From assembly GCF_002505485.1 (NCBI RefSeq), contig NZ_DAVG01000001.1:1-29026 (forward strand): a stretch of DNA of 29,026 nucleotides. The letters run 5' to 3'. How positions within the stretch are numbered: position 1 is the stretch's first letter; each line of letters opens with the position of its first letter. The notes under the pieces were generated by a model. It saw nothing but the letters and a program-made list of their open reading frames with translations. It did not search any database and was not told the DNA's origin. This DNA is from Methanosarcina sp. UBA5. Its GTDB lineage: Archaea; Halobacteriota; Methanosarcinia; Methanosarcinales; Methanosarcinaceae. The position numbers and the translations under genes are program-made. Positions 23,171 through 29,026 of this stretch are shown here, in pieces.

Positions 23171-23533
23171 TCATATTTTAGCTGAATTTTTTGCCTCTTT
23201 TACAATCTCCTTCATCATCTCTCCAACGAGGTTCGCTTTTTCACAGTGAGAAGCCTCTTTTGGCTGACAGTTTAAGAGAATACTCATAAGTCTGTCAGCA
23301 GTTCGATAGAACTTCATATCCTCAAATCTGACTAAAAGTCCTGATAAGCTTTCGCTAAATTCCCTACATTTATCATGGTTACAGACTGCCTGCTCATGTA
23401 ACTGGCATATAGACTGCAGCTCTTTTATTATCTCGCTCGGGATACATTCGACCATAAAATCGATCCAGTTCAACATTTGTTTCCAATAATTTGAAGGCAG
23501 TGAAAGTATATCTGGCGAAGTAAAATCTGGCAT
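23171..23533 (-). CDS. Unknown helical protein at the end of the dsrEFH operon, 120 aa
   Basis: No family recognised. It appears all-helical, with a Trp-rich first quarter, a Cys/His stretch (Q-L-H-E-Q-A-V-C-N-H-D-K-C at about 45-57) that could bind a metal, and further Cys near 89 and 98. It follows dsrH by 49 bases on the same strand, so it is probably the last gene of the HTH-FeS/dsrEFH transcript. Possible roles are a TusE/DsrC substitute or an adaptor, but there is no C-terminal DsrC-type Cys arm, so this is only speculation. Confidence 0.6.
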   Translation of the reverse strand: MPDFTSPDILSLPSNYWKQMLNWIDFMVECIPSEIIKELQSICQLHEQAVCNHDKCREFSESLSGLLVRFEDMKFYRTADRLMSILLNCQPKEASHCEKANLVGEMMKEIVKEAKNSAKI

Positions 23534-23582
23534 TCTTAACTAAAAAGCAAAGAATTAGTCTCAACTTATTAATATTAGACAT

Positions 23583-23882
23583 TTAAAATGTATACTCGTG
23601 CTTACAATGCTCCATTATATCCTCTATAAAATCGGAGTAAAAGTTATCCAATACTGTCACCCTTTTCCCTGCCTTAATAGCTCTGGCCTCAAGGTCTTCT
23701 TTACATGCATAAATTTCGAACTCTGGTTGTTCATCTATCCTGGCAAGCAGGTGATAGACCCCATCTCCTGCAAGATAGATTCTGGCTTTCCCTGCACGGG
23801 CAGCTAATTTGAGACATAACTCTGACCTTGGGCTGGAGGGAGGCTTTGTCAGCAGAAACACATCTAATTTTTCTTGTTTCAT
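23583..23882 (-). CDS. dsrH: DsrH/TusB-like sulfur-relay protein, 99 aa
   Basis: Small alpha/beta protein of the DsrH/TusB family, which forms a heterohexamer with DsrE and DsrF for persulfide transfer. Visible are a first strand D-V-F-L-L-T-K-P, a helix with a Cys, the A-R-I-Y-L-A-G-D-G-V-Y-H-L-L segment typical of the family, and an A-C-K-E-D-L-E-A-R-A stretch. It is third in the order dsrE-dsrF-dsrH. Sequence similarity to the family is moderate and the assignment is helped by gene order. Confidence 0.72.
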   Translation of the reverse strand: MKQEKLDVFLLTKPPSSPRSELCLKLAARAGKARIYLAGDGVYHLLARIDEQPEFEIYACKEDLEARAIKAGKRVTVLDNFYSDFIEDIMEHCKHEYTF

Positions 23883-23917
23883 ATTATCATCTGACTACAG
23901 ATAATCAGCAGTTAGCA

Positions 23918-24262
23918 TTAAAACGAGATGACACAGTCTGAGCTTTCCATCGCTTCGAAAAATTCTTCTTCATCTGCCAGTTCCAGGGTTTCTATCAAAG
24001 TTTCTCCGAAAAGGCATCTCTCGATCAGCGAGGGTTCATTCACAAGCACTTTTAACTCTCCGTATGCATAAAGAATATCCGCAAGATTTGGTAATCCAAG
24101 CTTTCTGCTGTCTTGACCTGCAACCGCAAGATAAACTCCATCGCCATAAAGGCCGAGAGTCACATCCATCTCACCAAGGCTTACTGCAGCTGCATTCAGT
24201 GCTCCAAAAGCTTTTTCACTGCCATATGGGGCTGTATCCAGCAGATAGAAAACTGATTTCAT
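23918..24262 (-). CDS. dsrF: DsrF/TusC-like sulfur-relay protein, 114 aa
   Basis: DsrE-fold protein with an opening strand M-K-S-V-F-Y-L-L, a P-Y-G-S-E-K-A motif before the first helix, and the V-T-L-G-L-Y-G-D-G-V-Y strand-loop of the TusC/DsrF group. It acts in the DsrEFH hexamer, usually as a structural partner lacking the active Cys. ATG at 24262 is chosen: it follows a GGGAGG site by ten bases; an in-frame TTG 18 bases earlier overlaps that site. It lies 42 bases after dsrE and 35 before dsrH. Confidence 0.76.
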   Translation of the reverse strand: MKSVFYLLDTAPYGSEKAFGALNAAAVSLGEMDVTLGLYGDGVYLAVAGQDSRKLGLPNLADILYAYGELKVLVNEPSLIERCLFGETLIETLELADEEEFFEAMESSDCVISF

Positions 24263-24304
24263 AGGATCTAAGCCTCCCAAAAATCGGGTTTCATCGTTAA
24301 AACT

Positions 24305-24685
24305 TTATCTTGAAAGTGAAATTACTCTGTCACTTTTGCTCAACATCTCCGACAGCTCATAAAGGCTGGTAATTCTTACTCCAGGAAAATAATCTCTACA
24401 GTTATTTCCCTGTAGAACCTCTTCTTCTGGAAGGTAGCCTCTTGCACCGGCGCATCGTGCACAGGCTCGAATAACGACCCCTTTTTTCGCAAGTCCGGAA
24501 AAAAGTTGCCCTGCATTAGTGAAGAAGGACGGATTCTGGCTTTTTTTTGGGATATGCACCGCATCCAGGTACAAGAATATATTTACTTTATACTGCTGAA
24601 GTGCAGCTCCAGCGAGTTTATAGGCAATTTCAGCGTACTCAGAGATGTACGGGCCATCAGTGAGTACTATTGTTAGTGTCTTCAA
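24305..24685 (-). CDS. dsrE: DsrE/TusD-like sulfurtransferase subunit, about 126 aa
   Basis: DsrE-fold protein expected to carry the persulfide. It begins K-T-L-T-I-V-L-T-D-G-P-Y, has the helix A-Y-K-L-A-G-A-A-L and the strand V-N-I-F-L-Y-L-D-A-V, then a V-V-I-R-A-C-A-R-C-A-G-A-R-G-Y stretch where the first Cys lies at the DsrE/TusD active-site position and a second follows three residues on. The start is taken as TTG at 24685, which has GGAGG six bases upstream; a longer frame to 24697 covers that site. It follows the HTH-FeS gene by 36 bases, so the regulator and the relay proteins share a transcript. Confidence 0.8.
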   Translation of the reverse strand: MKTLTIVLTDGPYISEYAEIAYKLAGAALQQYKVNIFLYLDAVHIPKKSQNPSFFTNAGQLFSGLAKKGVVIRACARCAGARGYLPEEEVLQGNNCRDYFPGVRITSLYELSEMLSKSDRVISLSR

Positions 24686-24721
24686 AGCTTCCTCCAACTA
24701 ATGATACATTGGTAATTGTGA

Positions 24722-25519
24722 TCAAATATAAGTAGTAAGAAATTCCAGATGCTCCCTATTGGTTGCATAATCTGGCTCTTTAAGTTGTGTGCACTTATCA
24801 AGAGTAATTTGTCCTGCCATTAGCCTTATGGCGAAGCTGTAACAGCCCTGCTCGCCGCATTCACGACAGTTGGTCTGGGGCAGATATTTATACAGCTCCA
24901 TAAGTTCTACCCTGACTTTTTCCCTAGGGGGTGGAGTTACTCCTTTATTAATAGTTTCATTGATAATGTTTTTCAGGTTTTCAAGTTCTTCTCTAGCTTC
25001 ATCTTCGTTTTTAACCATTCTCATGACGACTTTTCCACTACCATAAATAGTTGTAATGATTTCTCCTTTTTGAATTATGAGACTATCTTTTTTATCCGAG
25101 TAATTCCCTCTGGGAAAGATAGGTTCAAGAATTTTCAAGATTCCGCCTAGTGGAGGAGACATATTTGCAACTACTCTGAATTTTGTGGAATCTGCTATAC
25201 ATGGCAAAAGCTGTCGAATCTCTGCAATCTCCACAGGCTTTGCCTGAGAGAGATCTTTAATTTCTTCAGTACCGTTTTCTTTCTTACCTTTCAAGAAGTT
25301 CTTGCCATATTCGCTTATTATGACAGTTCTTTCTTCTAACCCAATCAGGCCTGCATTTTTCAAAATATTTAGATGGAAATCAAGCGTATTCTTCCCAACT
25401 AAACCTTCAATTTCCTCAATATCTCTATTGCTGTTTGCAAGAAAGTTTATTATTTTCCTTCGGACCTTATTGCCCATAGCAAAATTCACCGATTTTGTCT
25501 CACTCGTACCTCCTGACAT
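24722..25519 (-). CDS. HTH-[4Fe-4S] regulator, paralogue 1, 265 aa
   Basis: Three parts. Residues 10-75: an ArsR-like winged helix (V-R-R-K-I-I-N-F-L, recognition helix T-L-D-F-H-L-N-I-L, wing I-S-E-Y-G-K). Residues about 95-190: an alpha/beta middle domain with A-N-M-S-P-P-L-G-G, an I-I-Q-K-G-E strand and G-S-G-K-V, which I cannot assign. Residues 213-250: C218-x2-C221-x4-C226-x16-C243 after Y-L-P-Q-T-N, the 4Fe-4S domain found in RnfB and CO-dehydrogenase corrinoid subunits (PF04060 type). It is probably a redox- or thiol-sensing transcription factor. ATG at 25519 has GGAGGTG upstream, and operator site 7 lies 150 bp before it. It heads the dsrEFH operon. Paralogues lie at 25833 and 27808. 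Confidence 0.8.
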   Translation of the reverse strand: MSGGTSETKSVNFAMGNKVRRKIINFLANSNRDIEEIEGLVGKNTLDFHLNILKNAGLIGLEERTVIISEYGKNFLKGKKENGTEEIKDLSQAKPVEIAEIRQLLPCIADSTKFRVVANMSPPLGGILKILEPIFPRGNYSDKKDSLIIQKGEIITTIYGSGKVVMRMVKNEDEAREELENLKNIINETINKGVTPPPREKVRVELMELYKYLPQTNCRECGEQGCYSFAIRLMAGQITLDKCTQLKEPDYATNREHLEFLTTYI

Positions 25520-25832
25520 TTTACACCTCCCAGTGCTCTTGAAATAGAACTCCGCGTGTATTAATTTACATGATCAGTGAGTCTATTTTAAGAGTAAAGC
25601 CTAACTCTTTTTCAAAACTATTCCTGCGATTAATTATGAGATCATATCATAAAAACCCGAAAACCATATATCAAAAAAGATTGATACGAACACATTAAAC
25701 CGTTAGATCTGTCTTGAAGGACAGGAAATTTCGAAGTAAAAAACAAAAATTTATGTTGATTTCCCCAATTTAGTCAGATAATTTTCGGTAGCATCTCCAG
25801 TTATGCAGCTTGTACTTTTAATTACCTATAGC
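25520..25832. other. Intergenic region before HTH-FeS paralogue 1
   Basis: Contains operator site 7 and, next to it, a short conserved stretch (ATAAAAACC, then GAAAACC) also seen before paralogue 2. No gene seen. Confidence 0.5.
25669..25688. promoter_or_regulatory. Operator ATATCAA-AAAAGA-TTGATAC (site 7)
   Basis: 7-6-7 inverted repeat with one terminal mismatch, 150 bp upstream of paralogue 1. The spacer AAAAGA is identical in sites 8 and 9. Confidence 0.7.
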
Positions 25833-26456
25833 TCAAATATAAGCAGTTAAAACCTGTAGATGTTCTTGATTGGCTGCATATTTTGCCTCTTTAAGTAGCT
25901 TACATTTCTCCAAGGTAGCTTCTCCTGCTATGAGCTTTACAGCAAAGCTATAGCAGTCCTGCTCTTTGCATATACCACAATTGGTCTGGGGTAAGTACCT
26001 ATATATCTCCATAACCTCTGTCTTGAGCTTTTCTCCTGGAGCTGGGACTACTCCTATTTTGATAGCTTCATTGATTGTATTTCTGAGTTCCTCAAGTACT
26101 TTGTTAGCTTCAGTCTCGTTTTTTATCATTCCTATGCTAACTTTCCCACTACTATAGATAGTAATAATAATATCATCTTTTTGAATCATCAGACTTCGTT
26201 TTTTATCCAGATATCTGCTTCTAGGAAAAAGAGGCTCAAGAATTTTCAAGATTCCACCTAATGGAGGAGTCATATTTGCAACTATTCTTGACATTGAAGG
26301 ATCTGCTACGCAAGGCATGAGCTTTCTGATCTCAGTGATTTCCACAGGTTTTGCCTGAGAGAGGTCTACAATTTTTTCTTCATCTTTTTCTATTTTATCC
26401 TTAAGGAACTTCCTGACATGTTCGCTTAATCTTACAGTGCCTTCCTTTAACTTCAT
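25833..26456 (-). CDS. HTH-[4Fe-4S] family paralogue 2, HTH lost (207 aa)
   Basis: Matches paralogues 1 and 3 over the middle and Fe-S domains, including A-N-M-T-P-P-L-G-G and C160-x2-C163-x4-C168-x16-C185. The DNA-binding helices are gone: upstream of the ATG at 26456 the frame reads back through only ten residues of the former recognition helix and wing before meeting a TAA. The gene keeps an operator (site 8), so a deletion between promoter and HTH is likely. The shortened protein could bind a cluster but not DNA, and might act as a dominant partner of its paralogues if they dimerise. Alternatively it is a decaying copy. Confidence 0.72.
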   Translation of the reverse strand: MKLKEGTVRLSEHVRKFLKDKIEKDEEKIVDLSQAKPVEITEIRKLMPCVADPSMSRIVANMTPPLGGILKILEPLFPRSRYLDKKRSLMIQKDDIIITIYSSGKVSIGMIKNETEANKVLEELRNTINEAIKIGVVPAPGEKLKTEVMEIYRYLPQTNCGICKEQDCYSFAVKLIAGEATLEKCKLLKEAKYAANQEHLQVLTAYI

Positions 26457-26857
26457 CAGGTTTGCCTCTTGTGATAGATTTAAATGTGCTGGATTTTAAA
26501 TGATGGTAAATGATTATGTATTTCTCTTTTCATCAGTTTATGAGGTCATATTATAAAAACCGAAAAACCAAATATCAAAAAAGATTGATGGGAAAACTTT
26601 TAAATTGTCACTTCTCTAAGGAAGATGTGCCAGATTTAGGTTAAAACAGAAAGAATTAAGTTAACAGTTTACTCCAAAATCTTTCGTTTACCCATCTAGA
26701 TTTCAAGTATTTTATTTTCTGATTAAGACTTATTAGATGCCTTCACCTAGGCATTTCTATGGCGTTACTTGGCCCAGCAATCGTTCTAGAGGTGTCTAAG
26801 ATTTCACAAAACTAGTTTGGTTGTGTGGCTTATCATGATATTTGAGGAGATTCCAAC
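26457..26857. other. Intergenic region with operator site 8 and the QueG-like promoter
   Basis: Includes codons left from the lost HTH (26457-26486), operator site 8, a small hairpin at 26737-26754 (ATGCCT/AGGCAT) and the GAGGAG site before 26858. Confidence 0.5.
26572..26591. promoter_or_regulatory. Operator ATATCAA-AAAAGA-TTGATGG (site 8)
   Basis: 7-6-7 repeat with two mismatches at the outer right end, about 115 bp upstream of paralogue 2. Its flanking bases also match site 7. Confidence 0.6.
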
Positions 26858-27607
26858 ATGGAGCTGAAAAACAAGATTGAGATCATAATAAAGAACACTG
26901 TGGTAAGTTCAGGTGCCGAGACAAGATATCGTGAGCCTCTAATCGGTTTTGCTTCTACTAACGATCCAATTTTCAGCGAAATTAAACAAATAGTCGGTCT
27001 ACATCATTTACACCCAAAAGAAATATTTCCTGAAGCAAAAACCGCTGTTACTTTTTTCCTGCCGTTTGAAAAAGAGCTTGTGAAACAGAATTTAAAATCT
27101 GGTGTGGTAAAGGAATCTATTCAGGCTAGTGTAGATACCTCTCATCTTATCAGAGAAATCAATGAAAAACTTAAAACTGAGCTGGCAAAAGACGGTGTCA
27201 CAGTAATCGTGCCTAAAGTTATTTTCGATTACAAGAATAACGGTTTTGATGTTTCATGGTCTCACAAGAGCGCCGCTTATGCTGCCGGACTTGGCACTTT
27301 TGGAGTCAACCAAATGTTGATTACACGAGCTGGATGTGCAGGCCGAATTGGATCTCTTCTGATTTCTGCTGAAATCCTTCCTACTCCACGTCCGAAAGAA
27401 GAATTCTGTAGACACAAAAGAGGAGAAAAATGCCTTGTCTGTGTGGATAGATGTCAATCCGGCGCTCTTAGTCTAAATGGATTTGATAAAGAAAAGTGCT
27501 TCATACGGCTTCAAGAAGAAGAAAAAGCTTACCCTGAACTTAATCAGCATGGCTGTGGAAAGTGTACCACTGGTCCCTGTACCCTAGATCCTAGTGAATT
27601 AGAGTAG
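26858..27607 (+). CDS. QueG-like 4Fe-4S protein (epoxyqueuosine reductase-related), 249 aa
   Basis: Resembles the short methanogen relatives of epoxyqueuosine reductase. Residues 1-140 are an alpha/beta region with P-L-I-G-F-A and A-V-T-F-F-L-P-F. Then K-S-A-A-Y-A-A-G-L-G-T-F-G and the R-I-G-S-L-L-I-S stretch typical of QueG-type proteins precede a ferredoxin-like set C-x7-C-x2-C-x3-C in F-C-R...C-L-V-C-V-D-R-C. A late C-G-K-C-x4-C adds further ligands. It is shorter than QueG and lacks its C-terminal HEAT region; queuosine is not expected in archaea, so it probably does another corrinoid or Fe-S dependent reduction. It stands alone on the plus strand between two HTH-FeS genes, with a GAGGAG ribosome site. 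Confidence 0.75.
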   Translation: MELKNKIEIIIKNTVVSSGAETRYREPLIGFASTNDPIFSEIKQIVGLHHLHPKEIFPEAKTAVTFFLPFEKELVKQNLKSGVVKESIQASVDTSHLIREINEKLKTELAKDGVTVIVPKVIFDYKNNGFDVSWSHKSAAYAAGLGTFGVNQMLITRAGCAGRIGSLLISAEILPTPRPKEEFCRHKRGEKCLVCVDRCQSGALSLNGFDKEKCFIRLQEEEKAYPELNQHGCGKCTTGPCTLDPSELE

Positions 27608-27807
27608 TTTCTGTAAAGTCTTTGGCGACTAATATTATATAATTACAAACCTGTGAGTGTTGCCTTCTAAAATAGCTTATTTATTTAGCAGTAGAAGACT
27701 TTACAGAGACTTGAAAATTACTTTGCTATGTTTCATTTAGCATGTATATGATATATTAGTGAATCGAGTTTTTGATAATCTCTGAAATGTTCTTCAAATT
27801 ATTATGC

Positions 27808-28605
27808 TCAAACATACGCACTGAGAACCTGCAGTTGCTCCAAATTAATTGCATATTCGGGCTCTTTGAGCGGTATACATTTGTCTAGAGAAACTTCCCC
27901 GCTCATGAGCTTTATGGCAAAGGTATAGCAGCTCTGTTCACCGCATTTGCCACAATTAGTCTGGGGTAGATATTTGTAGATCTCCATGGGTTCAACCCTA
28001 ATCTTCTCCCTAGGAGCAGGAGCAACGCCCTTTGCAATAGCCTCATTAATGGTACTCCGCAGTTTTTCAAGCGCCTCTTTAGCCTCACTCTCGCTTTTAA
28101 TCATCGTCAGAGTAACTTTTCCAGTACCATAAATAGTTGTAATAACTTCTCCTTTTTGGATTATCAGAGCACCTATTTTATCCGAATACCTGCCTCTGGG
28201 AAAGAGAGGCTCAAGAACCTTGAGAGTTCCAACTAGAGGAGGAGCCATATTTGCAATTACTCTGAATTTCGAAGAGTCTGCTATACATGGCAAAAGCTGT
28301 CTGACTTCAGTAATCTCTATAGGTTTTGCCTGAGAAAGATCTGCATTTTTATCCGCACTTTTATCTTCTTTTTCTTTCAGAAAATTCTTACCATACTCAC
28401 TTAGCTTTACAGTCCCTTCTTCAATCTCAATCAGGCTTGCCTGTTGCAGAAGTTTGAGGTGGAAATCAAGCATGGTCTTCCCTACTTCCTCTCCAATTTC
28501 CTCGGTACTCTTGTCTCCTGCTGATAAGAAGTTCATTATCTTTCGTCGGGTAGCATTGGACATAGCATTGTTTACTAGCTTTATCTCATTAGGATTTCCA
28601 GACAT
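27808..28605 (-). CDS. HTH-[4Fe-4S] regulator, paralogue 3, 265 aa
   Basis: Same length and layout as paralogue 1: winged helix (T-R-R-K-I-M-N-F-L, T-M-L-D-F-H-L-K-L-L, L-S-E-Y-G-K-N-F), middle domain (A-N-M-A-P-P-L-V-G, I-I-Q-K-G-E-V, T-G-K-V-T-L-T), and C218-x2-C221-x4-C226-x16-C243. ATG at 28605 has AGGTG at six bases; a GTG three codons earlier lies inside that site. Operator site 9 is 122 bp upstream. No gene follows on this strand for 200 bases, so it is monocistronic and may be the free-standing regulator of the family. The strong similarity to paralogue 1 indicates local duplication. Confidence 0.8.
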   Translation of the reverse strand: MSGNPNEIKLVNNAMSNATRRKIMNFLSAGDKSTEEIGEEVGKTMLDFHLKLLQQASLIEIEEGTVKLSEYGKNFLKEKEDKSADKNADLSQAKPIEITEVRQLLPCIADSSKFRVIANMAPPLVGTLKVLEPLFPRGRYSDKIGALIIQKGEVITTIYGTGKVTLTMIKSESEAKEALEKLRSTINEAIAKGVAPAPREKIRVEPMEIYKYLPQTNCGKCGEQSCYTFAIKLMSGEVSLDKCIPLKEPEYAINLEQLQVLSAYV

Positions 28606-28939
28606 TTTTAACACCTACGAGAGTTATGAAATTTAACTAATTTTCTAATATAATATCATAATTTTTTAAAATGAAATTCAATTCTTTTAATTTATATGAT
28701 TTTACTTTTTAAAAACCCCGAGGACGGGTATCAAAAAAGATTGATATGAAATGTAGCCCGTAGATCTTATTATAGTATTAAAATATGGAGAGTTTTAATC
28801 TCATCAGTATAAAAGGAGTATCTAATTAAAGCAGAAAAAATACAAATTAAATTATGTAAGTCAGATTTATCTCTCCAGTAAGTATACTTTCTTTGATCTT
28901 GTTCATAAGAAACTGATTTAGACAACTATAACTGAACAT
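28606..28939. other. Intergenic region before paralogue 3
   Basis: Contains operator site 9 and AT-rich promoter-like DNA. Nothing else seen. Confidence 0.45.
28728..28747. promoter_or_regulatory. Operator GTATCAA-AAAAGA-TTGATAT (site 9)
   Basis: 7-6-7 inverted repeat with one terminal mismatch and the same AAAAGA spacer as sites 7 and 8, 122 bp before paralogue 3. Confidence 0.7.
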
Positions 28940-29026
28940 TTAGAAAGTAAGGTTAATTTTCTTAACTACGTCTTCGATAATTAGAAGACCTTCCTCTAAC
29001 TCGTCCTTCTTGATATTTAGCGCGGG
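28940..29026 (-). CDS. C-terminal end of a probable class III aminotransferase (28 codons)
   Basis: The minus-strand frame is open at the window edge and ends at TAA 28940-28942. The 28 residues begin P-A-L-N-I and continue with a D-E-L-E-E-G-L-L-I-I-E-D helix. This resembles the last helix of class III aminotransferases (4-aminobutyrate, acetylornithine type), where P-x-L-x-I is followed by E-E-L-x-E-G-L. The rest lies outside the window, so substrate cannot be given. Confidence 0.5.
   Translation of the reverse strand, partial: PALNIKKDELEEGLLIIEDVVKKINLTF

Overview
The window is AT-rich archaeal DNA, most likely from a Methanosarcina-type methanogen. Pointers are a soluble homologue of MtrA (tetrahydromethanopterin S-methyltransferase corrinoid subunit), an MCM helicase, archaeal TATA-type promoters, frequent GTG/TTG starts with GGAGG/AGGTG ribosome sites, and a methanogen-style Fe-S protein set. 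No rRNA, tRNA or CRISPR array was seen.

Layout. 1-3970: remains of an integrated plasmid or virus, with the C-terminus of a tyrosine recombinase, several small unknown genes partly chained by 1-4 nt stop/start overlaps, and an MCM helicase that stops just after its arginine finger. 4100-7300: a thiol-redox block with two broken AhpD-like (CMD) genes, an ArsR repressor, a thioredoxin-like lipoprotein plus CcdA pair, and a universal-stress-protein fragment. 7660-11475: a Cys-containing conserved protein, a decayed arsR, a polysaccharide flippase bracketed by arsR-derived direct repeats, then an intact arsR and an ACR3 arsenite exporter. 11893-18884: a HyuA-like ASKHA protein, arsD, a two-domain arsA, a beta-helix protein remnant, arsM, the MtrA-like protein and a second copy of the Cys protein. 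18947-23057: a minus-strand permease/thioredoxin/DGC-protein unit, an ArsR, a small Cys-cluster protein, a zinc ribbon, a frameshifted arsR and a broken arsC. 23171-29026: an HTH-[4Fe-4S] regulator followed by dsrE, dsrF, dsrH and an unknown gene, two more HTH-[4Fe-4S] paralogues (one without its HTH), a QueG-like Fe-S protein, and the last 28 codons of what looks like a class III aminotransferase.

How it works together. ACR3, ArsA, ArsD and ArsM form a complete route for arsenite capture, export and methylation. The thioredoxin, CcdA, AhpD and DsrEFH-like genes handle thiols and sulfur. A shared inverted repeat, ATATCAA-N6-TTGATAT, recurs at least eight times, next to an arsR, the lipoprotein/CcdA pair, the permease operon, the small Cys-cluster gene and all three HTH-[4Fe-4S] genes. 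This suggests one regulon coupling metalloid response to sulfur and redox sensing. A second operator, ATGAGTATA-N6-TATACTCAT, controls the arsR-acr3 pair.

The region is in flux: many reading frames carry single premature stops or frameshifts (both CMD genes, arsC, one arsR, the small Cys-cluster gene, the MCM). These are either true decay or, in part, sequence errors.
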